Shown here: positions 8,101-13,004 of the stretch, piece after piece
Layout of the letters: every line of letters starts with the position of its first letter
Position numbering within the stretch: the first letter of the stretch is position 1
DNA from: Nitrospira lenta
Lineage (GTDB): Bacteria > Nitrospirota > Nitrospiria > Nitrospirales > Nitrospiraceae
Reading direction: 5' to 3'
DNA: 13,004 nt
Assembly (NCBI GenBank): GCA_945906715.1
Contig: CAMDRK010000039.1
Coordinates: 1-13,004, forward strand
Translations under genes and position numbers: made by a program
Notes under the pieces: generated by a model
The model's input: only the letters and a program-made list of their open reading frames with translations
Databases searched by the model: none
What the model was told of the DNA's origin: nothing

Positions 8101-8487
8101 ATCGAGGAGGTTCCAGTGCCCACTGCGATCACGCCGAAGCGTTAACGTCGGTTCTTCGATGAGCAACCGCTTCCCCTCCACCTGCTTGCGCAACAGCGGG
8201 AGAAACCGCAAGACCAAATCCAGCTTCTTAGCCGATAACAGGACGTCATCGGAATTCCGATCGTGAACCGTGACCTGCGTTAATTCCAATCGAAGACGCG
8301 GAAAGTCGCTGAGGACCAGCTTGATGCGATGGACGTCGATTTTGCGTCCGATACTCTGCTCCAGCTGCTGGAGGAAAAAATCTTTGATGTACTCGTCGTC
8401 GGTCAGGTAGGACAAGAACGTAACGACACCGCCACCGCCGATCAGCAGAACGACAATCAGGGCGGCAACAACACGAGTTCGAACCAC
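5119..8487 (-). CDS. AsmA-family envelope protein (YhdP/TamB-like architecture)
   Basis: A 1122-residue protein with one N-terminal membrane helix (about residues 5-28, AALIVVLLIGGGGVVTFL) and a very long periplasmic part built from alternating beta-strands and amphipathic stretches. The N-terminal IGRKIDVHRIKLVLSDFPRL... segment and the C-terminal block (about 930-1090, with LENGRIF, ILNLPAVLQGKVDL, GSIEDPEVTYLP) are typical of AsmA proteins. Members form bridge-like grooves that are linked to phospholipid transport to the outer membrane and envelope integrity. The C-terminus is a Pro- and acid-rich tail. The start is a GTG preceded by GGGAGGAGGA, the strongest translation signal in this part of the window. 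The M24 peptidase follows 41 bases downstream. The family is clear; the exact subfamily and cargo are not. Confidence 0.88.
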   Translation of the reverse strand: MVRTRVVAALIVVLLIGGGGVVTFLSYLTDDEYIKDFFLQQLEQSIGRKIDVHRIKLVLSDFPRLRLELTQVTVHDRNSDDVLLSAKKLDLVLRFLPLLRKQVEGKRLLIEEPTLTLRRDRSGHWNLLDQVVQGGAADQDAMQTLSRIFRIREATLVKGKLLIIDDARPDGTRSMTLESVEASLVIRAERGQADLHVSSGYADGKSLSGFSLGGTISAAQRQTIALSDSSARQTLLQFEGTIEAANLNLREMADFFGPHPAPQHLQGAVNMNSHVRVVPGVAGYDVVLSGLSANLEQLKLTGQASLSGLLTPQPTFELTFATAPIQLSRLFETVAAEWVHPQLPAIIQNREIDGILEVVSATVTGSSVAGPQLSLTGEFRVKQGQALIGGDHIPAKDLSAVVLLETGRLRVSNLSGLYGTIHMNESKALVSFLEAGPWLEMDITGEMTAADLLKFLSKTVNSEQLSRVLADSREVEGNTVPTFRMVGPLNQPGGVTFAGGEVTVQRVSLTNPLLPERVTALQGRFVLSEGGTQFDQVTGHLGDLALQFSGGITGGSSSAFQDFLIRVNGDAGHMAKLLPSNAIPAGMIEGLVNGAVVLTGPTVSPHIRGEVVLTESKVTLPDLVEKPIGAQATLEFEGMIPRASGVLLDRLELNVPPIRLPVKGKIQLGERFSIDAALSTGTLSLSRVPEWIAKGGFEAGNIELSLDMKGKGLDWKTWKTTGWLALTNGLMNAKGTEGPIQDLYMRVRFVKNGAEIKRLSFRLLDSDVALEGSIRNWVGKPMITAKIEANQMDLDLLIPKGPRSPIREFLEVLAATSKVQATASIARGHYKHLKFGSLSARITIQDGVLDLDRLSGQSSNGDVAGRIVVQLPRKQPADAELSVRATGLLVEDVLKLFGPKAGVITGEARVTGTIRGNGKNPHGLSPTLDGKVDILLENGRIFKSEERAVWKIISILNLPAVLQGKVDLEKDGLPYDKISAKVLVRNGLFETENLIIDSPIVKITAAGNYDMPTDQVDMVWAVSPFGSYSQFLKTIPLFGRLFAGDRKGIATALFSVKGSIEDPEVTYLPMKSFATGVTGLAQLAFDILKNTLMLPIDLMTPDEEKADDKGTLPTPEPVPSAP

Positions 8488-8498
8488 TCCTCCTCCCT
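8488..8498 (-). promoter_or_regulatory. Ribosome binding site of the AsmA gene
   Basis: The minus strand reads AGGGAGGAGGA directly before GTG at 8487. The GGGAGG part has suitable spacing and supports the GTG start, since no ATG is available nearby in frame. Confidence 0.7.
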
Positions 8499-8659
8499 GG
8501 ATCGATCATCCTTGGTGGGTAACTGCGTCATTTCTACTGGTCTCGCATCTTACCGAATCATCTGCATGAAATCTACTAAGTCGGTGTCTTGACAGGGAAT
8601 TCTCTACTTCCCTCGCTCAACATTCAGCCGGATGCTGGAAAGGTCTGGCGCGCTAGTGG
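8499..8659. other. Leader region of the AsmA gene, no gene seen
   Basis: No ORF longer than about 15 codons is seen on the minus strand. A TAAGAT at 8547-8552 (minus strand) could be a -10 element, but no good -35 lies at the right distance. This gap of 267 bases is the largest in the window, so it is the best place for a promoter of asmA, though the sequence alone does not prove one. Confidence 0.3.
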
Positions 8660-8734
8660 AAGGTTGAGGCTGAGGTCGAGGTTGAGTGAAGATCAGACTC
8701 TCTCTATCTCAGCCTTAGCCTGAACCTCAACCTT
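8660..8734. repeat. Inverted pair of hexamer repeat arrays (hairpin-forming)
   Basis: The left arm, 8660-8686, contains GGTTGA, GGCTGA, GGTCGA, GGTTGA in a row. The right arm, 8708-8734, is an imperfect reverse complement with the same period of six; 20 of 27 positions pair and the outermost 10 base pairs are perfect. The loop is 21 bases. It lies 20 bases behind the lipoprotein stop codon, so it could act as a 3' end or as a barrier between this gene and asmA. No T-run follows on the minus strand, so it is not a standard intrinsic terminator. Confidence 0.75.
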
Positions 8735-8754
8735 CTTCGTGTTGATGAGTTTAT

Positions 8755-9495
8755 TCAGCGTCCTGCTTGAGACACGAGAGGGCTAGGGATGGTTTTCGTC
8801 AGATCGATCACGAGTTCGTCGTTCGCGTTAGCTAACAACGTGTCCCAGAGGCTGTGCTGTTGTGTGATGGTCGCTACCTCTGGCTCGAAGAACAAGTCGA
8901 ATCCTTTGGCGGCCGTCGGTCGCATGGGATAGCGCCGATCGTAGATCATCCCATAGGTCGGAATGCCATAGACGATCTGCCAATTCCCCAAAATGAAATG
9001 TAACTCAGTGCCGTGGACGTATAATCCGCCCGTGGTGATGATTCGCTTGACGGACGTTTGCGGTTGACTCAGATAAAACGTCACGCGTTCATCCGGCTTC
9101 GCTGCGGCAAAGGCCTCTGCAATCTGCCGAGACAAGAGGGTGAGTTCTTCAGGACGAAACGCCGGCATCAGCGGCGCTTCGCCCTGCAGCCATTTCTGTA
9201 GCCAGATCCGATGCTCTTTGACCGAGATGCCTCCGAGGATGCGAGCAACCTCCTCGGAGTCCATTGCCTTGGGATGCGCATGCGCGCTGGGAGGCCACTC
9301 CGGCAAGACGGCATCATCAACTTCCAGGCGAACATAGTTCACCGGGTCTTCATAGACCGCACGATAGGGCACGATAGGAATGGCGCACGCGGACAGGAAT
9401 AGCAGCGCTGAGAGCTGAGTGCTGAGTGCTGAGTAGGAGATCAGTCTCGGCACCCACGATCTGTTGTTTTTTCTTTTTTTGTACTCAGCACTCAT
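8755..9495 (-). CDS. Putative lipoprotein of unknown function
   Basis: I do not recognise this 246-residue protein. The N-terminus is basic (KKRKNNRSWVPR), then hydrophobic, and ends in a perfect lipobox LSAC with C37 as the expected lipidated residue; the mature part should sit in the periplasm on a membrane. It is mixed alpha/beta and acidic in places, with segments such as YVRLEVDDAVLPEWPP, VTFYLSQPQTSVKR, GGLYVHGTELHFILGNW and GFDLFFEPE and no known catalytic motif. The odd part is its origin: codons for SYSALSTQLSA in the signal peptide are four copies of an ACTCAGC-like heptamer, and the ATG at 9495 lies in the inverted copy. A GTG at 9453 (giving MPRLISYSAL...) is an alternative start. 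The gene is 18 bases behind the PPIase stop. Confidence 0.75.
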   Translation of the reverse strand: MSAEYKKRKNNRSWVPRLISYSALSTQLSALLFLSACAIPIVPYRAVYEDPVNYVRLEVDDAVLPEWPPSAHAHPKAMDSEEVARILGGISVKEHRIWLQKWLQGEAPLMPAFRPEELTLLSRQIAEAFAAAKPDERVTFYLSQPQTSVKRIITTGGLYVHGTELHFILGNWQIVYGIPTYGMIYDRRYPMRPTAAKGFDLFFEPEVATITQQHSLWDTLLANANDELVIDLTKTIPSPLVSQAGR

Positions 9496-9515
9496 TTCTC
9501 AGCACTCAGCACTTT
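9405..9515. repeat. Inverted heptamer repeats spanning the lipoprotein start
   Basis: The left arm (9405-9435) carries GAGTGCT units and the right arm (9482-9513) carries their complement CAGCACT; the loop is 46 bases, A-rich on the mRNA. Paired on the transcript, I count 13 perfect base pairs, a 3x3 internal loop, 6 pairs, one mismatch, and about 8 more pairs. The upstream arm begins at the PPIase stop codon (9514-9516) and the ATG at 9495 lies at the internal loop. The downstream arm is coding sequence for the signal peptide. Confidence 0.85.
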
Positions 9516-10023
9516 AATCCGTGATCGTGACCGTCATCTCGACCCGTTCGAGGGGATTGTCCCGGCCGTCGCGTTTCATGCCGACCACCTTGTCCGCCAC
9601 ATCCATTCCACTGACGACTTCACCGAACGCCGTGTACTGCCAATCGAGAAAGTTCGCGTCTGCAACGCAGATGAAAAACTGCGAGCCGGCGCTGTCCGGA
9701 TCGTTCGAACGCGCCATGGAGACCACCCCTCGCTTGTGCGGCTTGCTGTTGAACTCGGCCTTCACCTTGTGTCCCGGCCCCCCCATGCCGTGCGACGCAC
9801 GGTCAGAATTCTTGCTGTTGGGGTCGCCACCCTGGATCATGAAGCCGGGAATGACCCGATGAAATGTCGTGCCGTTATAGAAACCTTCCTGGGCCAACTT
9901 TGTGAAGTTCTTTACATGCCCCGGCGCCACATCGTGAAAAAATCTCAGAACAATCTCGCCCACCTGACTTCCCTTGTTGCTGATGGAAATGGTGGCTCGT
10001 GTTTTTTCTGTCGGCTCTGCCAT
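9514..10023 (-). CDS. Cyclophilin-type peptidyl-prolyl cis-trans isomerase
   Basis: This enzyme speeds cis-trans isomerisation of Xaa-Pro bonds during protein folding. At 169 residues it is a single cyclophilin domain of normal bacterial size. Active-site motifs are FHRVIPGFMIQGGDP (catalytic R56), AGSQFFI (Q115, F117) and FLDWQYTAFGEV; F125 takes the place of the tryptophan that binds cyclosporin in human CypA, as is common in bacteria. No signal peptide is seen, so it is expected in the cytoplasm. The start is ATG at 10023, preceded by AAAGGGTAGAG, 19 bases behind the propeller gene stop. A longer reading frame back to 10155 overlaps that gene and is not family-like, so I reject it. Probably co-transcribed with the propeller gene. 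Confidence 0.95.
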   Translation of the reverse strand: MAEPTEKTRATISISNKGSQVGEIVLRFFHDVAPGHVKNFTKLAQEGFYNGTTFHRVIPGFMIQGGDPNSKNSDRASHGMGGPGHKVKAEFNSKPHKRGVVSMARSNDPDSAGSQFFICVADANFLDWQYTAFGEVVSGMDVADKVVGMKRDGRDNPLERVEMTVTITD

Positions 10024-10042
10024 CGTCTCTACCCTTTCTTGG

Positions 10043-11122
10043 TTAGCGAAAATTGAAGGGTGCCGGAGCCTGCCCCCCCTCAAGACCCTGATTGATTGGA
10101 TTCCACGTCCTCCCGTCGTCGTCGCTTCGGAATGCCCCGTCGCTTGTGCCGGCATAGAGCACTCCGGCGCCGGACTCGATCAAGACTTGGATAGCCATGC
10201 TCGTCAACCCATTGTTGAGCGGAAGCCATTGCCTTCCTTTGTCGATCGTTTTGAAAATGCCATGTCCCGTCGCCACAAAAAGCCCCCGGCTATTGAACAG
10301 AATACCGCGAATCGAATCGTTCGGGAGCGCCCGACTGATGGCCCGCCAAGTTGTTCCTCCATCGCCACTGGAAAAAACACCTCCATCGAACGTGCCGGCA
10401 TAGATGCCACCCTCCGGATCGATCGTCAACACACGAATAAAGCTTTCCGTCATGCCTTCATGATCTTTGAGCCCATGCTGTTGACGCACCCACCCGGTCG
10501 ATTGAGCCTTAAATCGCAGGATCCCTTTCCCTGAAGTGCCGGCGAATAGTGTCCCGTCGGATGAGAAAGCCAATGCATGGACGAGGATGTCGTCCAAACC
10601 GGTGGTCACGACCGACCAGCGGTCGGCAGCAAGTCGATAGACCCCATCGCTTGTGCCCGCGTACACCCCGTCACTCACGGCAAGAAGAGCTTTGATTTCC
10701 AGGCGCTTAAGCCCATTATTGATCGCCTGCCAGCTCTTCCCTCGATCGCGGGAACGAAAAACCCCGCCACGGAAAGTTCCGGCATAGATCGCGCCGTCTT
10801 TCCCCGTGGTGAGAGTCAGAATAAACGGATCGGTCACACCCTGGCCCGACTTTGCCCAGTTGACGCCACGATCCTCACTGCGAAACAGACCGAGGCCAAA
10901 GGAGCCGGCATAGAGCAGGTCGCTCCCGACAGACGTGAGCGCCTGGATGCTCGCGGCCTGCTGACCGAAGGAGCCGTATTGAGGCTGGTCCCCATGACCT
11001 GGAGCTTGTTGCGGCGATGGGGGAACCGGCGAGGGCGCCTGAGTGGCAGCCCACAATATCCCACCTGCACTCCATAGGCTTAGTCCAAGGGCTATTGCTA
11101 TCATCCGAGCCAGCGCCTTCAT
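10043..11122 (-). CDS. Secreted seven-blade BNR/Asp-box beta-propeller protein
   Basis: A signal peptide (about residues 1-26, ending WAA before TQ) is followed by a Pro/Gln-rich linker to about residue 50. Then come seven repeats, marked by YAGSFG (71), YAGTFRGG (113), YAGTSDG (154), FAGTSGKG (193), YAGTFDGG (241), FVATGHG (283) and YAGTSDG (323). Five carry an Asp-box-like motif (SEDRGVNW, SRDRGKSW, SGDGGTTW, TIDKGRQW, SDDDGRTW). The architecture is that of Ycf48/sialidase-like propellers, which usually act as scaffolds or binding proteins; sialidase catalytic residues cannot be claimed. It should act in the periplasm or outside the cell. ATG at 11122 is preceded by AGGGGTAGCAGATAG, where the likely Shine-Dalgarno is the last unit of the upstream repeat. 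Binding partner unknown. Confidence 0.88.
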   Translation of the reverse strand: MKALARMIAIALGLSLWSAGGILWAATQAPSPVPPSPQQAPGHGDQPQYGSFGQQAASIQALTSVGSDLLYAGSFGLGLFRSEDRGVNWAKSGQGVTDPFILTLTTGKDGAIYAGTFRGGVFRSRDRGKSWQAINNGLKRLEIKALLAVSDGVYAGTSDGVYRLAADRWSVVTTGLDDILVHALAFSSDGTLFAGTSGKGILRFKAQSTGWVRQQHGLKDHEGMTESFIRVLTIDPEGGIYAGTFDGGVFSSGDGGTTWRAISRALPNDSIRGILFNSRGLFVATGHGIFKTIDKGRQWLPLNNGLTSMAIQVLIESGAGVLYAGTSDGAFRSDDDGRTWNPINQGLEGGQAPAPFNFR

Positions 11123-11219
11123 CTATCTGCTACCCCTTGCCCCCTACCCTGTATCCCCTTACCCCGTTATCCCACTATCCCTTATTCCTACCCCGCTATC
11201 CCCCTACCCCGTTGCCCCT
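11123..11219. repeat. C-rich tandem repeat, G-tracts on the mRNA strand
   Basis: The whole 97-base gap is a degenerate array of 7 to 8 base units such as CTACCCC, GTATCCC, GTTATCCC and GCTATCCC. The transcribed-sense (minus) strand has about eleven runs of three or more G, spaced by 2 to 7 bases. The first four, next to the tatC stop, are GGGG, GGGG, GGGGG, GGGG with loops of 4, 2 and 5 bases, which fits the usual G-quadruplex pattern. All units have one orientation, so no hairpin forms. Confidence 0.8.
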
Positions 11220-11993
11220 CTATAGGATCCGCTGCCCAGCCGGCCCAATCGGCAAATCCGGATCGAGCGGCAAGTTGATTTCAGTCGGGCCTGCCCGTCC
11301 AAAGATACGTGCGCCAATAATTCCAATCTCATACAACACCATCAAGGGTACGGCCATCAAGAGCATCGTAAAGAGGGTTGCGTCCGGCGTGACGACGGCT
11401 GACAGAATCAACGAAGCCACGATCGCGTGTTTCCGATACTTCGATAACTGCTTGGCCGAAACGACACCAACCCGCGCCAGGATGGTGAGTACCAGCGGCA
11501 ATTCAAACGCACAGCCGAATATCAGGAGAAATTTGACGTTGAAATCGATGTAGGTGCCGACGCTCAATTCCGGAGTGATGTCATGATCCATCCCGAAGCT
11601 GACGAAGAAATTGATGACCAGCGGGAGAATCACGAGGTTGCAAAAGATCAAACCGAAGGCGAAGAGCGCTCCCGCCAATGCAAACAGCGGAATGCCCCAC
11701 CGTTGCTCCTTGGGGAGCAGCGCTGGTTCAATAAACTTCCAACACTGATAGAAGATGACCGGCAGACTCGCCAGGATCGCCGCAAGAAAGGACACTTTGA
11801 TCGAGGCGAACAAGGCCTCCGTCGGTCCGTAGAACACCAACTGGTTGGGAAACGGACGATTCAACCATGCGACCATTTCGCCGGAAAAGGTAAAAGACAC
11901 CATCAGGGCCAACAAAATCGTGGCCCCGATGATGATCAGACGCTTCTTGACGGTCTGGATATGCGCGGCAAGTGGATTGAGAATCTGTGCCAT
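11220..11993 (-). CDS. tatC: TatC-type twin-arginine translocase subunit
   Basis: TatC is the membrane receptor for folded proteins carrying twin-arginine signal peptides. The 257 residues show six hydrophobic segments and the family signatures PVIFYQCWKFIEPALLPKEQR (quoted in part; F87 and E96 match E. coli F94 and E103), FELP (E164, matching E170), VVTPD and YEIGI. The N-terminal motif is unusual: E. coli has HLIELRKRL, this protein has HIQTVKKRL, so the glutamate that contacts the twin-arginine is Thr14 and the first Arg is Lys16. A soluble C-terminal tail of about 25 residues is rich in Pro and Asp. No tatA or tatB lies in the window. It follows the DUF465 gene after 48 bases; ATG at 11993 lacks a strong Shine-Dalgarno. 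Specialised or second-copy TatC is possible. Confidence 0.93.
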   Translation of the reverse strand: MAQILNPLAAHIQTVKKRLIIIGATILLALMVSFTFSGEMVAWLNRPFPNQLVFYGPTEALFASIKVSFLAAILASLPVIFYQCWKFIEPALLPKEQRWGIPLFALAGALFAFGLIFCNLVILPLVINFFVSFGMDHDITPELSVGTYIDFNVKFLLIFGCAFELPLVLTILARVGVVSAKQLSKYRKHAIVASLILSAVVTPDATLFTMLLMAVPLMVLYEIGIIGARIFGRAGPTEINLPLDPDLPIGPAGQRIL

Positions 11994-12041
11994 GACTCTG
12001 GTCCCGGTTACTGGTGGACACCAGCCCCATGACGAGGCCTC

Positions 12042-12293
12042 TCAATGTGGAGCGGCCTGCAGCTCGTGGTCTCGCCAGACACGAATCATCTCGGCCATCT
12101 TGTCTTTCTTCACCAGCTTCTCTTTGTGCAAATCCTTCATGGCCAGCTCTTCGGCCGGAGTCAAGACATGGCGTTTCTGCAATTGGAGTAATTCCACGTC
12201 CAGCCGGTGATGAGCTTCTTCCAGTACACGGAATTCGTGACTAGATTGGCGCAGTTGTTCCGCAATCATCGCAACTATACTGTCTGTCAGCAT
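12042..12293 (-). CDS. DUF465/YdcH-like small helical protein
   Basis: An 83-residue protein, nearly all helical and highly charged. The order EFRVLEEAHHRLDVELLQLQ, then a Pro-containing turn (VLTPAEE), then LHKEKLVKKDKMAEMI matches the helical hairpin of DUF465 proteins, whose function is unknown. There is no signal peptide or membrane helix, so it is cytoplasmic. The ATG at 12293 has the best ribosome binding site of the window, AGGAGGTG. It begins 22 bases behind rimI and is probably co-transcribed with it and with tatC. Confidence 0.8.
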   Translation of the reverse strand: MLTDSIVAMIAEQLRQSSHEFRVLEEAHHRLDVELLQLQKRHVLTPAEELAMKDLHKEKLVKKDKMAEMIRVWRDHELQAAPH

Positions 12294-12297
12294 GTCG

Positions 12298-12305
12298 CAC
12301 CTCCT
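12298..12305 (-). promoter_or_regulatory. Strong ribosome binding site of the DUF465 gene
   Basis: The minus strand reads AGGAGGTG, a near-perfect match to the 16S rRNA anti-Shine-Dalgarno, with the AGGAGG core six bases before the ATG at 12293. It stands out because most genes here have weak or no such site, and suggests high translation of the small protein. Confidence 0.8.
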
Positions 12306-12315
12306 GGCTTTGAGA

Positions 12316-12852
12316 TTATTGCAAAGGCCTGCTACGTCCTCCCTCGTGACTGACTTCGCCCGTCAATGAAACCGACCCCGACACAATCGGATCCAGTTCC
12401 ATCAACAAGGCATCTTCAATGGGGTTGGTATAGTACATCGGTCGGGTCGTCACGTCGCGAAATCCAAGACTTCGGTAGAGTGCATGAGCAGCATGGTTCG
12501 AAGCCCGCACCTCAAGCACAGCGCGCATCGCTGTCTGTGCCACCCCCACCTCCAGAGCCTGTGTGACCAAGGCCCTGGCAATACCCTTGCGCTGCATCGA
12601 CTCGATGACCGCCAAGTTCATCAGCCGTACTTCCTCGAAGACGACCCAGAAACAGAGATACCCGATAATCGAGACGGAACCAATTTCGCCCGGCGGTATC
12701 TGCTTTGCCACTAGAAAATTTGCAAAGGGATTGCCGCTCAGTTCCGCCTCCAACATTCTGCGCGTCCAGGGGGCCGAGAAGCAAGCTTCTTCGATCTTCA
12801 AAATATCCTGCAGCGCCTCGACGGTCGCCGGCTCGATCACCCAATTGCCCAC
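12316..12852 (-). CDS. rimI: RimI-like protein N-terminal acetyltransferase
   Basis: A GNAT-fold acetyltransferase. RimI acetylates the N-terminal alanine of ribosomal protein S18 and some other proteins, using acetyl-CoA. The acetyl-CoA loop QRKGIA (residues 87-92, pattern Q/RxxGxG/A), LEVRASNHAAHALYRSLGF (113-131, with Y126) and the closing MYYTNPIEDALLME match RimI well. An about 25-residue tail after LDP exceeds the usual length near 150-160. I chose GTG at 12852 because GGAGGG lies seven bases upstream and the protein then begins MGNWVIEPA; a GTG at 12894 would add 14 residues without a Shine-Dalgarno. In many bacteria rimI is beside tsaB, but what lies upstream is outside the window. 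Other GNAT substrates cannot be excluded. Confidence 0.88.
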   Translation of the reverse strand: MGNWVIEPATVEALQDILKIEEACFSAPWTRRMLEAELSGNPFANFLVAKQIPPGEIGSVSIIGYLCFWVVFEEVRLMNLAVIESMQRKGIARALVTQALEVGVAQTAMRAVLEVRASNHAAHALYRSLGFRDVTTRPMYYTNPIEDALLMELDPIVSGSVSLTGEVSHEGGRSRPLQ

Positions 12853-12859
12853 AGCCGGT

Positions 12860-12865
12860 CCCTCC
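12860..12865 (-). promoter_or_regulatory. Ribosome binding site deciding the rimI start
   Basis: The minus strand reads GGAGGG, seven bases before GTG at 12852. The alternative GTG at 12894 lacks such a site, so this motif decides the start I give. Confidence 0.55.
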
Positions 12866-12915
12866 GCTGCAACACGATGAACCGTTGATCTCACAAACAG
12901 TGAAAACGACGGGCA

Positions 12916-12978
12916 AAACGTAGAACTATCGAGTGGTTATGGCCTGAAATCTTCTACGTTTAACGTTTAACGTTTAAC
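12916..12978. repeat. Hairpin plus ACGTTTA tandem repeat upstream of rimI
   Basis: A perfect 10-base inverted repeat (AAACGTAGAA at 12916-12925 and TTCTACGTTT at 12952-12961) has a 26-base loop. It runs into three exact tandem copies of ACGTTTA (12956-12976). The region lies upstream of rimI at the right edge of the window; an upstream gene, if present, is outside. No ORF is supported from 12895 to 13004. Confidence 0.75.
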
Positions 12979-13004
12979 AATTCACGTCTTACGGCTCACT
13001 GGGC

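Noticed and set aside
8589..8594. TTGACA on the plus strand as a -35 element
   Set aside because: No -10 at proper distance and no plus-strand gene downstream.
10024..10155. N-terminal extension of the PPIase to 10155
   Set aside because: It overlaps the end of the propeller gene, lacks family similarity, and ATG 10023 has a suitable upstream site and gives a normal cyclophilin.
12011..12024. Inverted repeat CTGGTG-GA-CACCAG as terminator between the DUF465 gene and tatC
   Set aside because: Six pairs with a two-base loop and no T-run; too weak, and the genes are only 48 bases apart.

Overview
The window is about 13 kb of moderately GC-rich bacterial DNA. Every gene I can support lies on the minus strand, so transcription runs from right to left. 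Gene content and protein style suggest a Nitrospira-like member of the Nitrospirota: an archease-RtcB pair, a six-cysteine-plus-extra SdhB-type iron-sulfur protein, a cytochrome c that resembles Nitrospira secreted haem proteins, AsmA, TatC, and many short tandem repeats between genes. This assignment is inferred from general familiarity, not from a search.

Layout in the order of transcription: rimI (protein N-acetyltransferase), a small DUF465/YdcH-like coiled-coil protein, a TatC-type translocase subunit, a secreted seven-blade BNR/Asp-box propeller, a cytoplasmic cyclophilin-type prolyl isomerase, a lipoprotein of unknown function, a 1122-residue AsmA-family envelope protein, an M24 metallopeptidase, an SdhB/FrdB-like iron-sulfur subunit, archease, the RNA ligase RtcB, a PilZ protein, and the N-terminal part of a secreted c-type cytochrome cut by the left edge. 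Three short runs look co-transcribed: rimI-DUF465-tatC, propeller-PPIase-lipoprotein, and sdhB-archease-rtcB-pilZ. The right half is mostly envelope and export functions. The left half combines redox proteins with RNA repair (archease activates RtcB) and possible c-di-GMP sensing.

The most striking feature is outside the obvious genes. Nearly every larger gap holds a short tandem repeat with a period of 6 to 9 bases, usually 7. Each array starts close behind the stop codon of the upstream gene. Sequences differ between gaps, but one heptamer (CAGCACT) recurs at two places 7 kb apart in the same orientation and the same position relative to a stop codon. Several arrays are arranged as inverted pairs that would fold into long hairpins. 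One continues into the lipoprotein gene, covers its likely start codon and encodes its signal peptide. Another, behind tatC, is a run of G-tracts on the mRNA strand that could form G-quadruplexes. At protein level, the SdhB-like protein has an extra cysteine in the centre that usually binds a 3Fe-4S cluster, and TatC lacks the usual glutamate of its N-terminal signal-binding motif.

No RNA genes, insertion sequences, CRISPR arrays or phage genes were seen.
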